Of a DNA stretch of 64,000 nt, positions 42,283 through 51,318 are shown in pieces. A model generated the notes under the pieces. That model was not told the origin of the DNA, did no database searches, and saw only the letters and a program-made list of their open reading frames with translations. Origin of the DNA: Mycolicibacterium rhodesiae JS60. Its GTDB lineage: Bacteria > Actinomycetota > Actinomycetes > Mycobacteriales > Mycobacteriaceae. Made by a program: the position numbers and the translations under genes. Positions within the stretch are counted from its first letter, which is position 1, and each line of letters starts with the position of its first letter. The DNA lies in NCBI GenBank assembly GCA_000230935.2, contig AGIQ01000006.1:211507-275506 (forward strand), read 5' to 3'.

Positions 42283-43520
42283 GCCAGTTACCCCTTGTTG
42301 GCGGGATAGCATTTTCTGACACCAGCGCCGCGGAAGAACCTGGCCCGAGTGCCGCAACGGACCCCGAAAGAGATGCCGAGATGTCCGACCTCTATCACCG
42401 CCACGCCGACGTCATCGCCGACGAGCTGATGGGCGCACCCAACCTGTTCGAACCCGTCAGCGACGACTTCGCGGCCAATTCTGATGATGGTTACGGGCAG
42501 TGGAGCGCCCCCGACGATGACGGCTCCGGCGGCCCCAGCGCCAGCGATCCGATGTTCGACCCGCTCGATCGCCGCGATCGCGTCCTGACCGACGACGAAC
42601 TCCAGGACCTCGACGAGCTCAACCGCGTCATGGGCGACGGGCCCGACCAAGGGATCTTGTCGGGTACCGGTCGAGGCACCTACGTGCACCGCGACGACGA
42701 TCTCGATGGCCCGGTGGCCGGACCAGACGCCGATGATGATCCTGCGTCGGCCGCGGCGATGCCGCCCGATGCGCGCCGGCCGTGGTGGCAGATCGGCGGG
42801 TTCAATCCGCGCCGCCGCGCGCACCGCCTGGCCGCCACGGCCGCGGTCGCGGTGGTCTTGTTGACGGTCGTGTTCCTGGTGTGGCCGAGCGGCAACGACG
42901 ACGCCCCATCGACCGCGACGACTACCCCGGCGTTCACCGTGCCGACGATGACGAAGTCGTCAACCCCGTCGACCGAACCTGGCGGGCCCGCCCCTGGGGC
43001 TGACGGGCCCGTGACCATCAAGCGGGCCGATACGCGGTGCACCGCAGGTTCGACCGATCCGATGCAGGCGTTCGACAACGACGTGAACACGGCGTGGATG
43101 TGCGTGCCGGCTTACGGGGTGCCCGGCACGGTGCTTCGCGTCGACTTCGACAACTGGTACAAGGTGTCCGGGGTGTCGATTGTGCCCGGCTGGAATCGGG
43201 TCAACCCCGACGGATCCGATGAGTGGCTCAAGCACAAGACTGCCGCCGTCGTCGAGTACCAGTTCAACGATCCCGATGAGACGCGCTTGACCCAGCAGAC
43301 CAACAACGTCCGCGACGAGGTGCTCACCCCGGTGCAGCCGCCGGTGCTGGCCTCGGCGATGACAATCACGATCACCGAGTTCGGTACTCCCACCGGGCCG
43401 GTCGCCGACACCACGACGGTGCCCGGGCAGGGCGGCATCATCGTCTCGGACACACCCAAGACCGGTGACCTTCAGGACTTCGCGATTTCCTCGATCACCG
43501 TCATCGGTCACCGCCCATAG
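42279..43520 (+). CDS. Membrane protein with outer discoidin-like domain (putative anti-sigma partner), 413 aa
   Basis: GTG 42279 is coupled to the sigma-like gene. Residues 1-185 are acidic and cytoplasmic; a membrane helix lies at about 190-212 (RLAATAAVAVVLLTVVFLVW). An outer Thr/Pro linker and a C-terminal domain follow with RADTRCTAGSTDPMQAFDND, VNTAWMCVPAYG and LRVDFDNWYKVSGVSIVPGW, a galactose-binding/discoidin-like pattern common in mycobacterial envelope-sensor proteins. Likely senses a wall ligand and controls the sigma-like factor; this is inference from gene pairing. Confidence 0.78.
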   Translation: MSQLPLVGGIAFSDTSAAEEPGPSAATDPERDAEMSDLYHRHADVIADELMGAPNLFEPVSDDFAANSDDGYGQWSAPDDDGSGGPSASDPMFDPLDRRDRVLTDDELQDLDELNRVMGDGPDQGILSGTGRGTYVHRDDDLDGPVAGPDADDDPASAAAMPPDARRPWWQIGGFNPRRRAHRLAATAAVAVVLLTVVFLVWPSGNDDAPSTATTTPAFTVPTMTKSSTPSTEPGGPAPGADGPVTIKRADTRCTAGSTDPMQAFDNDVNTAWMCVPAYGVPGTVLRVDFDNWYKVSGVSIVPGWNRVNPDGSDEWLKHKTAAVVEYQFNDPDETRLTQQTNNVRDEVLTPVQPPVLASAMTITITEFGTPTGPVADTTTVPGQGGIIVSDTPKTGDLQDFAISSITVIGHRP

Positions 43521-43671
43521 ACCCGAGCTCCTCGGAGTTCACACACCAGTGACTTAGTCGGCCTGCGACGGTTACGGACGACTCGACTCCCCCCACCTGC
43601 AGGTCACCGTGAGTGATGTGCGGCACGGTCTTGGCCACGTATCGAGCGCGGTGCTGTCTACGATGCACAGC

Positions 43672-45711
43672 ATGTCGCTTGTGCCCGGGACGGTGTTTGC
43701 TGGATACACGGTCGTCGACGAGGTGGGATCCGGCGGCATGGGCGAGGTGTATCGGGTCGAGCATCCACGGCTGCCGCGACGCGACGCGTTGAAGGTGTTG
43801 CCCGCGGCGTTGACCGGTGACCGCGAGTTCCGTGAGCGGTTCGCCCGCGAGGGCGACCTCGCAGCGGGACTATGGCACCCACACATCGTGGGCGTGCACG
43901 ATCGCGGTGAGTTCAACGGCCGGTTATGGATCGCGATGGACCTGGTGGAGGGCTCTGACGCGGGCCGGCTGTTGCGTGACCGGTATCCGGCGGGCATGCC
44001 CGCCGGCGAAGCAGTCAAGATCCTCTCGGCGATCGCCGAGGCGCTCGACTACGCCCACGGTCGGGGGCTGCTGCACCGCGACGTGAAACCGGCGAACATC
44101 CTGTTGTCGGATCCGGCCAGCGGTCAGGGCCGAATCCTGTTGACCGACTTCGGAATCGCTCGCCCCATCGCGGACCCCGGTGGGCTGACGGCGACGAACC
44201 TGACGGTCGGCACGGTGGCCTATGCCGCACCGGAGCAGCTGATGGGTGATGGCTTGGATGGTCGAGCGGATCAGTACGCGTTGGCAGCGACTGCCTATCA
44301 CTTGCTCGCGGGCACCCCGGTGTTTCAGAACTCGAATCCGGTCGCCGTGATCAGCCAGCATCTGAGCACGCCGGCTCCCAAGATCAGTGCGGTCAGGCCG
44401 GATCTGACGGGCATGGACGACGCGCTGGCCAAAGCACTGGCCAAGTCGCCGGCGGATCGGTATCCGAGTTGTGAGGCGTTCGCCGCTGCGCTGCGATCCG
44501 GCGTTGCAGGAACCGACTACGACGCGACGTTGATCGGCTCGCTCAACGCGGTGCGCGCGACGCAAGGCCCCATCCAGGCCAGGGGCGGCAAGAGGTGGCG
44601 CGGCGCCTCGATTGCGGCGGCCGTGGTTCTCGTGGTCGCGGTCGGCGCCGGGGCCTTCTGGATGACACGGCCGGAACCTGTCGCTGAGGCCCCGAAGGTG
44701 GCGACGTTGCCTGCCGGGGTGGTGCTAGACGGCACCTACCGGCTGAACTTCGACTTCGGCCAATCGACCCTGCAAGGCTCCCCCAACCCGGCGCCGAACG
44801 AGAAGCCCGAACGATGGTGGGCGTTCCAAACTCGGTGCGATGAGGCGGCATGCGCAGCGGCCGGCGTGCAGCTGGACACCGACAACCACCAGGCCGCTCA
44901 CCGTGACGGGGCAAGGACCACGCTGCGGTTCATCGACGGGCGCTGGGTCGCCGACCCGCAACGTGACCGCAACGACGAGATCGAGAAGTGCTCCGTCGGG
45001 GCGGACGGGACCTGGCAGAAGGGCACCGACACCAGCGTCAGCGCGTGGTGGATGCAGCCGCAAAGCAACGGTTCCTTCAGGGGGCAGTGGACGGGTACCA
45101 CGGTGAGCAGCGAATGCGGCTTCCAAGGGGTCGTCACCGAGATCCCGTTCGCCGCCGTCCGCACCGGGGACGCACCTGCCGCTCTGGCGTTTCCCGACCC
45201 GGCCGCGGCCCAGGCAACACCGATCCCGCCGGTGGTGGCCGGCCCGGTCCTTTCCGGTGCCTACCGGCTGGACTTCGACGGCGACACGGTCAGCTCGAAC
45301 GGCCAGATTCGCGGCGACAGCCAGGACTCGGTCAAGTGGTGGGCCTTTCGGTCGGTGTGCACGACGTCAGGGTGTGTGGCCACCGCGGCCGAACTCGACA
45401 CCGCCAACCCTGCCGAAGCGTCCGGTACTGCAGCGGTGCTGCGACTCGTCGACGGCCGGTGGACGTCCACTGCCGCTGACATTCGGATCGCTTGTGGGTC
45501 AACGCCCACCCCTGAGGTGACCATGGAGCAGACGAGAACTTTCGAACCGTTTCCCGACGGCACCCTAAAAGGTTCTGAAAGGTTGACGTTCACTTCCAGC
45601 GAGTGCGGCAACCAGGGTATGTGGATCGACTATCCCTTCACAGCGACTCGCATCGGCGATGTGCCCGGGAGGGTGATCATCGCCGATCCTGCGCTGTTCG
45701 CCGCGACCTGA
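43672..45711 (+). CDS. Receptor Ser/Thr protein kinase (PknF/PknI-like)
   Basis: 679 aa. Start ATG 43672 gives the typical MSLVPGTVFAGYTVVDEVG opening. Kinase landmarks: glycine loop GSGGMGEVY (19-27), Lys about 41 in ALKVL, HRDVKPAN (about 135-142), DFGIA (about 158) and the activation segment NLTVGTVAYAAPEQ. A membrane helix lies at about 311-332. Outside are two tandem related domains of about 150 residues (starting LDGTYRLNFDFG and LSGAYRLDFDGD), each with conserved Cys and a WWAF motif. These would act as ligand sensors. Clustered with the sigma/anti-sigma pair. Confidence 0.9.
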   Translation: MSLVPGTVFAGYTVVDEVGSGGMGEVYRVEHPRLPRRDALKVLPAALTGDREFRERFAREGDLAAGLWHPHIVGVHDRGEFNGRLWIAMDLVEGSDAGRLLRDRYPAGMPAGEAVKILSAIAEALDYAHGRGLLHRDVKPANILLSDPASGQGRILLTDFGIARPIADPGGLTATNLTVGTVAYAAPEQLMGDGLDGRADQYALAATAYHLLAGTPVFQNSNPVAVISQHLSTPAPKISAVRPDLTGMDDALAKALAKSPADRYPSCEAFAAALRSGVAGTDYDATLIGSLNAVRATQGPIQARGGKRWRGASIAAAVVLVVAVGAGAFWMTRPEPVAEAPKVATLPAGVVLDGTYRLNFDFGQSTLQGSPNPAPNEKPERWWAFQTRCDEAACAAAGVQLDTDNHQAAHRDGARTTLRFIDGRWVADPQRDRNDEIEKCSVGADGTWQKGTDTSVSAWWMQPQSNGSFRGQWTGTTVSSECGFQGVVTEIPFAAVRTGDAPAALAFPDPAAAQATPIPPVVAGPVLSGAYRLDFDGDTVSSNGQIRGDSQDSVKWWAFRSVCTTSGCVATAAELDTANPAEASGTAAVLRLVDGRWTSTAADIRIACGSTPTPEVTMEQTRTFEPFPDGTLKGSERLTFTSSECGNQGMWIDYPFTATRIGDVPGRVIIADPALFAAT

Positions 45712-45752
45712 GGCTGCAATTCCGTACCTCGCTGTGCGCCTTCGTTCACCGA

Positions 45753-46468
45753 TCAGGCTGTGTTGTTTCGGCCGAGCGCTGGGCCCGGGAGTCGGTAGAT
45801 CTGCGGTCGGGCGGAGCCGCGCCGGCCGGCGTTGACCATCACCGGAGCGATGCGGATCCGACGGACTTCGACGCGGCCGGGTCCGTAGTGCTGCCGCCGC
45901 CAGTGGCCGCGGCGGCGATGCGGTGCGGTGGTTCGTCCCGTCGGCACTCCCGTTGCGGTTGAGGGATCCGCTGCCGGTGTCGTCGCCGTGACATTCAGGA
46001 CGTGGACGGTGTCGTCGAGCCGCTGCTGTTCACCTCGTGTTCTTTGGCTTCCGGGTAGCTGCTCGGCGACCTCCTCGGCGGCAGCGCGGGAGTGTCCGGG
46101 CCGGTGCCAGTCTGCCCATGCGGCGACGGCGGCCGCGTTGATGACCAGGTTCGCGTAGGTCGTGGCCGACCGCGACGCCGGAAGTCGGGGGCCGATTCGA
46201 TGACCGGGGCGAGCCGCTGCGCCGTGTGGCCGACCTTGTCCATGTGTCGCCACTCTTTGAGGAAGTCAGCAATGTCGTCGGCGATCTTGCCGCGGGCCTC
46301 TTCGAGCAGTGGGCTGGTGACCGCGTCGCGATCGCGTTGGGCTCGGGCCGTGGCCGACCGGAGGGCATCCGGATTGGCCAGCTGCCGTTCGATGTCCTGG
46401 CGTTCGCGCACCGTGGCCCGGACCTGTTCCTGCAGCTGAGCGAGTTCGACTTCAGGATCCGGTGTCAT
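45753..46468 (-). pseudogene. Frameshifted coiled-coil/RGHxRR gene
   Basis: Two overlapping frames read as one protein. ATG 46468 encodes a coiled-coil N-terminus ending IESAPDF (stop at 45995 in this frame); the second frame continues with PASRSATTYANLVINAAAVA and ends with RRRGHWRRQHYGPGR and IYRLPGP. Bridging lies near 46180-46200 within a run of five G on the plus strand. The C-terminal motif matches that of the 13558 gene. Either a real frameshift, a sequencing indel, or programmed frameshifting. Confidence 0.7.
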
Positions 46469-46734
46469 CGACGCGCTCCCTTCTTAGGCCCGCACTCCCG
46501 GCTACCTCGTCACGTGCGCTGCTCAATTGCTGCTCCTCCCCTACGCCTTCACTGTGTAGCACTTGGCACCGACGGACGGGGGCGACCCGGCGTCATTCTT
46601 GGGTGCGCCAGCGAATCGTGGCTATAGCCCGCATGCTCGCCCACTGGTCCGCGCCTGTGCCGATCGCGGCCCGCTATAGCTGCGAGGGAGGGGGTCCGGC
46701 GACGTGGTGCGCTGCGGGTTGGTGTGATGGTTGT

Positions 46735-47280
46735 GTGCCTGCTCTCAGCCCTGAATGCGTGGGGTGGGCGCGCACCGCTGGTTACGCACTTGGCGTCGAC
46801 GACCAGGCCGACGCGGCGGTGTTACGGTCCGAGGCCGGCGGCCCGACTCGGTACGTCATCCGCGACCGCGGAGCCGGGCGGCTTGAACTGAGCCAGACCG
46901 ACGGCGATGACGTCGGCGGGGAAGAACGTCTGCTGTATGCGGCCAACCGCGGTGTGCTCGAGCGTTATCTGTTCGGGGTGTTCGGGGACGACATTCGCGA
47001 AGATCTCGCGCTGTCCTTCTTGGAGATGCCGTGGACGGCCGCCGACGTCGCCGCCGGATATGCGATCGCGGCGCCTTCCCGGGGAAGTCGGATCCTCACC
47101 CATGTGCAGCAGGGCCCGGTCGCGGCGGTTCCCGAGTCGTCGATCAGCTTGCTCGCGCTGGTGCCTTTGTCGCACTTCTTGCTGCTGGACATTCCAGACC
47201 TGAAGCGCAGCTTCCTGCACGAGTACGGCTGGCCGCTGCTGGAGCGATCTGGACGTTACTCGTCGCCGCGAAATTCGTAG
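46735..47280 (+). CDS. Imm61/IFT-like immunity protein, 181 aa
   Basis: Several segments follow the Imm61 family (immunity to TNT-type NAD glycohydrolase toxins): LSPECVGWARTAGYALGV, GPTRYVIRDRGAGRLELS, the helix VLERYLFGVFGDDIREDL, the central AAGYAIAAP and the end LVPLSHFLLLDIPDLKRSFL. Start GTG 46735 gives the best fit but lacks a strong ribosome site. No TNT toxin gene is seen in the window, so it may protect against a rival's toxin. Confidence 0.75.
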   Translation: MPALSPECVGWARTAGYALGVDDQADAAVLRSEAGGPTRYVIRDRGAGRLELSQTDGDDVGGEERLLYAANRGVLERYLFGVFGDDIREDLALSFLEMPWTAADVAAGYAIAAPSRGSRILTHVQQGPVAAVPESSISLLALVPLSHFLLLDIPDLKRSFLHEYGWPLLERSGRYSSPRNS

Positions 47281-47300
47281 CGGCGCAGTGTGATCAGGGG

Positions 47301-47690
47301 TCAGCGGGCGCCGGTGAAGTCGCGTACCTGCGTGAGGACGGCGTCGAGACCGTAGCCGGCCGACTCGTAGTCGTCGTCGGTCCACTGGTCCTGCGGTGTG
47401 GCGAGGAGGCGGTCGATCTCGCGGACAGAATGCGCGCAGTCTGCGGCGAATGCGGCGAGTTCCGCGGCGGGCAGTCCTTTCGGGCCATCGGTGCCCGCCG
47501 CCTTACGGATTTCGGAGCGAGCGACAAGCAGCTCGTCGAGCACTTCACCGCGCGCAACATTGATTTCGGCGGTGACCTCGGCGAGGCGCTGTTCGAGCGC
47601 CATCACCGAATCGGCCGATTGTTGGTAGTTGCGGCGTGCGTCCCCGCTGCATCGCTGCGGGCCGCCCGGTTCGTGACTGGCCTTGCACAT
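47301..47690 (-). CDS. Tagged helical protein (MCKAS family), 129 aa
   Basis: ATG 47690 is preceded by GGGAGG. It begins with the shared module MCKASHEPGGPQRCSGDAR, followed by a long coiled coil (SADSVMALEQRLAEVTAEIN) and an acidic helical C-terminus (WTDDDYESAGYGLDAVLTQV). No enzyme domain is visible. Convergent with the Imm61-like gene 20 nt away. Confidence 0.8.
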   Translation of the reverse strand: MCKASHEPGGPQRCSGDARRNYQQSADSVMALEQRLAEVTAEINVARGEVLDELLVARSEIRKAAGTDGPKGLPAAELAAFAADCAHSVREIDRLLATPQDQWTDDDYESAGYGLDAVLTQVRDFTGAR

Positions 47691-48052
47691 GGCGGTCCTC
47701 CCGTCAACGTGATGGACGCAGTTCCGTCCCCTCCCTACTAATACCTCGTGCCGAGGCCGTTTCCGTCGCTGCCCGACGTCGTCTTCGTCGCCCATCGCCG
47801 GGTGACGACATCCGGCTCCACCCATGGCTGCATGAGGCGGCGCTGGGGCTGTGGGGGCTGGCAGTGAGAACTGCGAGCCAGCCGCCGTCGGAATGCCCGC
47901 CCCACCCAACCGATCTGCGCGCCGCGCATTCCTCCTCCCCCTCGAGGCGTAGTCCGTCCGGTCCTTGGCTTCATTCGGTTTCACGGGCGCAATGCTGGTC
48001 CGCCCGTCGAAACACGAGTGCTGCTGCGCCCCGGCGAGATTCGCGTAGCGCG
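47691..48052. other. Non-coding region upstream of the tagged 47690 gene
   Basis: About 360 bp with no gene. On the minus strand TATTAG near 47740 and a GGGAGGACC ribosome site ahead of ATG 47690 mark the promoter and start of the tagged gene. Nothing else was recognised. Confidence 0.45.
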
Positions 48053-48367
48053 TCACTGATCAGGTGTCACAGCCCTGGCTGGACACCACTGCCGCATCGA
48101 GAGTTTGCCTCCATTTCCAGTCGGGATGTCGCACGTAACCAGCGCCAGCCATCCACCGTGGGTGGATTGCGCCCATGCATGGAGATGTCCAGGCACTTGA
48201 CCGCGAAGATCCAGGCCTTCGCGCTTGATCCGCAGGGCGACCTCGTCACGGCGGAAGGTGTCGTCGGGGTTCACGACGGCGCGGCTGAGATCAACTAGCA
48301 CGGGCCGAGGTGGATCGACCACTCTTCGCGTAGGTGGGGACATGGTGACCGGCCAGTCCTCGAACAT
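48053..48367 (-). CDS. Hypothetical protein, 104 aa
   Basis: It begins MFEDWPVTMSPPTRRVVDPP and contains ALRIKREGLDLRGQVPGHLH, HAWAQSTHGGWLALVTCDI and a basic Cys-containing end. This reads as a compact alpha/beta protein, possibly RNA- or metal-binding, but no family is recognised. Same strand as the XRE regulator. Confidence 0.65.
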   Translation of the reverse strand: MFEDWPVTMSPPTRRVVDPPRPVLVDLSRAVVNPDDTFRRDEVALRIKREGLDLRGQVPGHLHAWAQSTHGGWLALVTCDIPTGNGGKLSMRQWCPARAVTPDQ

Positions 48368-48655
48368 GGCGCCTCCCTACCGCTCGTCCCCCGAACGGCT
48401 GCATGTCGTCAGCGGTCGCTCTTCGCTCGCACGGCTAAGCGTCGCGGCTCCCCCAGCCACGGCAAGTACGGCGCAACATCGCACTTAGGAATCGTACACT
48501 TGTTCGATTTGACCGCGGCTGTGGATCCTGGCGGCATTCGCAGTCGGCGCGCGTCAGTCAGTCGCCACAGAAATTCATCGCGGGAGCACTGTTCGGCCAC
48601 GGGTTGGCCGGCGTTTGCTCGCACGCCTGCGGAATGGGCAGTTTGCCCATTCTGC

Positions 48656-49165
48656 CTATGCGCCGATGAGTTCTTGCGGCGCAGCGTTAGGAATTAGCTC
48701 GTATCGACCAAGGTTCTGTCGTCGACGGCTGATCTTTTGCGAACGTGCCACGGCGGAGTTCAAGGTGTCGTCGTCGATGTTGAGAAGTACTCGCAGCTTG
48801 TCGAGGAACTTCAGCGGGATTGAGCTGCGGCCGGTTTCCATGCGGCCTAGGTGCACCGAACTGGTGCCCAGCAGCGGAGCGAGTTGAGCAAGGCTGTAGC
48901 CGGCGAGCACGCGGTAGTACGACAGGTTCTGCTCGGCTTCGCTGACGACGTACAGTTCGCTGGGCTGTACCTCGAGCACCTCGGCCAGGCGCGCGATGAA
49001 CTTCGGTGACGGGGCGGCCTCGCCCTTTGCCCAACGGCCGACGGTGCCCTGATTGGCGTGGACCTGCGCAGCGAGTGCACGGTTCGACAGGCCGCGCTTC
49101 TTGGCGAGACTTTGCATCTTGCGGTACTTGAAGACCCCGGGCATTGCTGCCGGTTTGGAACGCAC
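48656..49165 (-). CDS. XRE regulator with two HTH domains, 169 aa
   Basis: GTG 49165 follows AAGGGAG. Two Cro/C1-type helix-turn-helix units in tandem: residues about 15-65 (KRGLSNRALAAQVHANQGTV) and about 80-130 (AGYSLAQLAPLLGTSSVHLG). It faces away from the rep-like gene at 49503, with a 337-bp gap that contains its promoter, so it could control replication-gene expression. Target sites are not known. Confidence 0.85.
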   Translation of the reverse strand: MRSKPAAMPGVFKYRKMQSLAKKRGLSNRALAAQVHANQGTVGRWAKGEAAPSPKFIARLAEVLEVQPSELYVVSEAEQNLSYYRVLAGYSLAQLAPLLGTSSVHLGRMETGRSSIPLKFLDKLRVLLNIDDDTLNSAVARSQKISRRRQNLGRYELIPNAAPQELIGA

Positions 49166-49502
49166 GATGCGTCTCCCTTCTGCGCCCGATGACCCCTCGC
49201 ATGTTGACTATATCCGCCTTGATGTTCCCAGCAGAGGGACACAACACGCCGATGCGCGCAGATTTCACTCACATCACATGGCGGCTGATTTCTGCTGGTC
49301 AAGGGGCCATAGGTCGCATCGCTTTTAGTTGCCAACGCACAGGTGTGGCTTTTTGGAACATTGCCCGTGGTGGAAAGTCGTGACACCATCGGCGTTCGTC
49401 GGGACGTCTGGCAGCGACCCGATCGACAAGAGAGGCAAGGCAAAAAAAGAACCGGTTGGTAGCTGGCACTACCAACCGGCGGGCTCCCCCGAAGGGAAGC
49501 GG
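49166..49502. other. Divergent regulatory gap ahead of the rep-like gene
   Basis: Contains the promoter of the XRE gene (minus) and the leader of the rep-like gene (plus). The strongest element is the hairpin with a flanking A-tract at 49441-49479; the ribosome site GAAGGGA lies at 49491-49497. Confidence 0.6.
49441..49479 (-). terminator. Intrinsic terminator or attenuator in the rep leader
   Basis: CCGGTTGGTAG (49452-49462) pairs perfectly with CTACCAACCGG (49469-49479) around a 6-nt loop; an A7 run at 49442-49448 lies on the left, so transcripts reading leftward would end in a U-tract. No minus-strand gene lies just upstream to need it, suggesting termination of an antisense RNA or a leader switch for rep. 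Confidence 0.6.
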
Positions 49503-50612
49503 ATGTCTAGGCGACACCGCCATTTTAGCGTGCTACCAGCACGTTTGGCAAACGGCGGCGAGGGTGATGTCTCCCCCGCCTCACCACCGCATGCTCTCTT
49601 CGTGCCGTTCGCCAGCGGCTCCCCTGAGTTGCCGAGTCGGCGCGCTGAACAGGTGAACTTCCGGCTCAGACGGCGACGTTGGATCGTCGAGGCCGGCGCC
49701 GTCGCACCAACAGTGCCCATGTGGACGTCGCGGACTGGGTGGGTGACCGAGGTCGCCGTGTGGGCGGCCAGCTGTGAAGGCGCCAGCGCATTGGGCCGCG
49801 TCCATGTCGCCCGGAAGATGTTCGCCAAGGTGACCGCGGCGCTGGCTCAGTTCGCCGATGGAACCAGCGGCCGCCACTGCGCGGTCACGAACCGTCGTGT
49901 CGCCTCAGCGGCCGCCTGCAGCCCTCGAACAGTGACCACGATCCGCAAGATCCTCGCCCAGGCCGCATTCGCCCTCGAAGTCCGACGCGGCACGGGGGCA
50001 GCCGACTCGCCGGTCCACGCACGTCGCCCCTCCATCTGGCACCTGACGTCGCGCCGCCGCCCTGTGGAAACCGCCGAAATTTGCGACCTACCCCGTTCCC
50101 GAAGGGTTACGGGGTCTGTACTGCTGGGTTCTAACTCCCCCAGCCCGGCGCCAAGCGCCGAGCCCAGCCGAAAATCCAGGACAAGATCACCGGCCCGCCG
50201 CCCGCACCGCCAACCCCGACCCCTCCACACCCAACGACTCGCAGCTTGGCTCGCATCGACGGCCGTCGGACTCTCCGCCCGGCCCGGACAGCACATCGTC
50301 GGACAGATATGCGATGCATTGACCAGCAGTCACCTCAACCTCGACGCCTGGACCGGTACCCAGCTCGTCCAGGCCCTCAACGACGACATGCGCGTGAACC
50401 GACTGACCTGGCCCGATCACATCGACCGGCCGGGACCCTTCCTCGCCACCCGGCTACGACGCCTACCTGCCGAACCGGCCCACGCCCGGCGCGCCACGAC
50501 ATCGCCGCCCGCTGAACCTGAGGCTGTCAGCCCCAGCAGCAGCGGGCCCGCGTCGCTAGCCCGCATCGAAGCACAACGCCTGATCCGCGCCATCCTCGCG
50601 CCAAAGCGCTGA
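49503..50612 (+). CDS. Replication-initiator-like protein (paralogue 1), 369 aa
   Basis: ATG 49503 with GAAGGGA upstream gives a length matching the second copy (371 aa). Regions shared by the two: RRRWIVEAGAVAPTVPMWTS, the helical block with RVHVARKMFAKVTAALAQFA, CAVTNRRVASAAACSPRTVT (helix-turn-helix), ALEVRRGTG, and a C-terminal IVGQICDALTSSHLNLDAWT with WPDHIDRPGPFLATRLRRLP. Two DNA-binding winged helices around a basic linker suit a plasmid initiator. It sits with parAB, repressors and palindromes, as expected for a maintenance region; not proved to start replication. Confidence 0.65.
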   Translation: MSRRHRHFSVLPARLANGGEGDVSPASPPHALFVPFASGSPELPSRRAEQVNFRLRRRRWIVEAGAVAPTVPMWTSRTGWVTEVAVWAASCEGASALGRVHVARKMFAKVTAALAQFADGTSGRHCAVTNRRVASAAACSPRTVTTIRKILAQAAFALEVRRGTGAADSPVHARRPSIWHLTSRRRPVETAEICDLPRSRRVTGSVLLGSNSPSPAPSAEPSRKSRTRSPARRPHRQPRPLHTQRLAAWLASTAVGLSARPGQHIVGQICDALTSSHLNLDAWTGTQLVQALNDDMRVNRLTWPDHIDRPGPFLATRLRRLPAEPAHARRATTSPPAEPEAVSPSSSGPASLARIEAQRLIRAILAPKR

Positions 50613-51318
50613 AACCCGCAGGTCACAGACCCGCTGACGTCGACGGTGGCAGCTCGCTTGGTCCTCGATCTTGAAAACGGGGGCACCACTCCACGAAAAA
50701 TGGGCTCTGATTCGCCCTCTGAGGCCCCAACAGCCCTCGGGCGGCATAACGACACCCCGCCCGGCCGTACAACGCAGCGGGCCCTCGCTAGAGGGCCGCA
50801 ACTGGCCTTCAGGGATCGTCAGCGAACCGCTGCCTGCAGTATCAGTGCAGCTAGAGTAGGTGATATTTGGCGCACAGCAATTCCTGATTATGCCTCGCTT
50901 GCCCGCAGATTGTGCCTCCAATGTGAGCACAACCGCCGCACGGCCCACTAGCGTCGCCCGCGGAGTGCCCGCCCGGTGACCGTGAATCGGATATGAGAAT
51001 CACGCTTGGTGCGAGATGTTTGTGAGTCAAGTGTGAATCTGCATGTTGTTCACGGAGCGGGGTGCCGCGCTGCCAGGGGTGGTCGCCCGCATCGTCACGT
51101 GACAGTTGGCCGTCGCGCCCCTGCCCTTTGGCGAAGACCTGCCCCTTGGGGTCCATCCCCGACTGTGCAGAAGGCCGCGGCATCGACGAACGACAAGATC
51201 GTCGATACCCCGGTGTCGAGATGCAGCGATGCCGCGTTGCGGGGAGTCTGTCAACCTCGCTGCAAGCGCGGGCCCCTGGGTTGCGGAGCGTGTCGGCTGC
51301 AGTAGGCATCATGGTGTC
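50613..51318. other. Non-coding gap with nested inverted repeats
   Basis: About 700 bp without a gene. The stretch 51177-51235 has outer arms GCGGCATCG and CGATGCCGC around an inner hairpin ATCGACGA...TCGTCGAT (51182-51206). Between 50840 and 51060 the sequence is AT-richer with direct GTGA words. Could be an origin region, given the rep-like gene just upstream. Confidence 0.5.
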
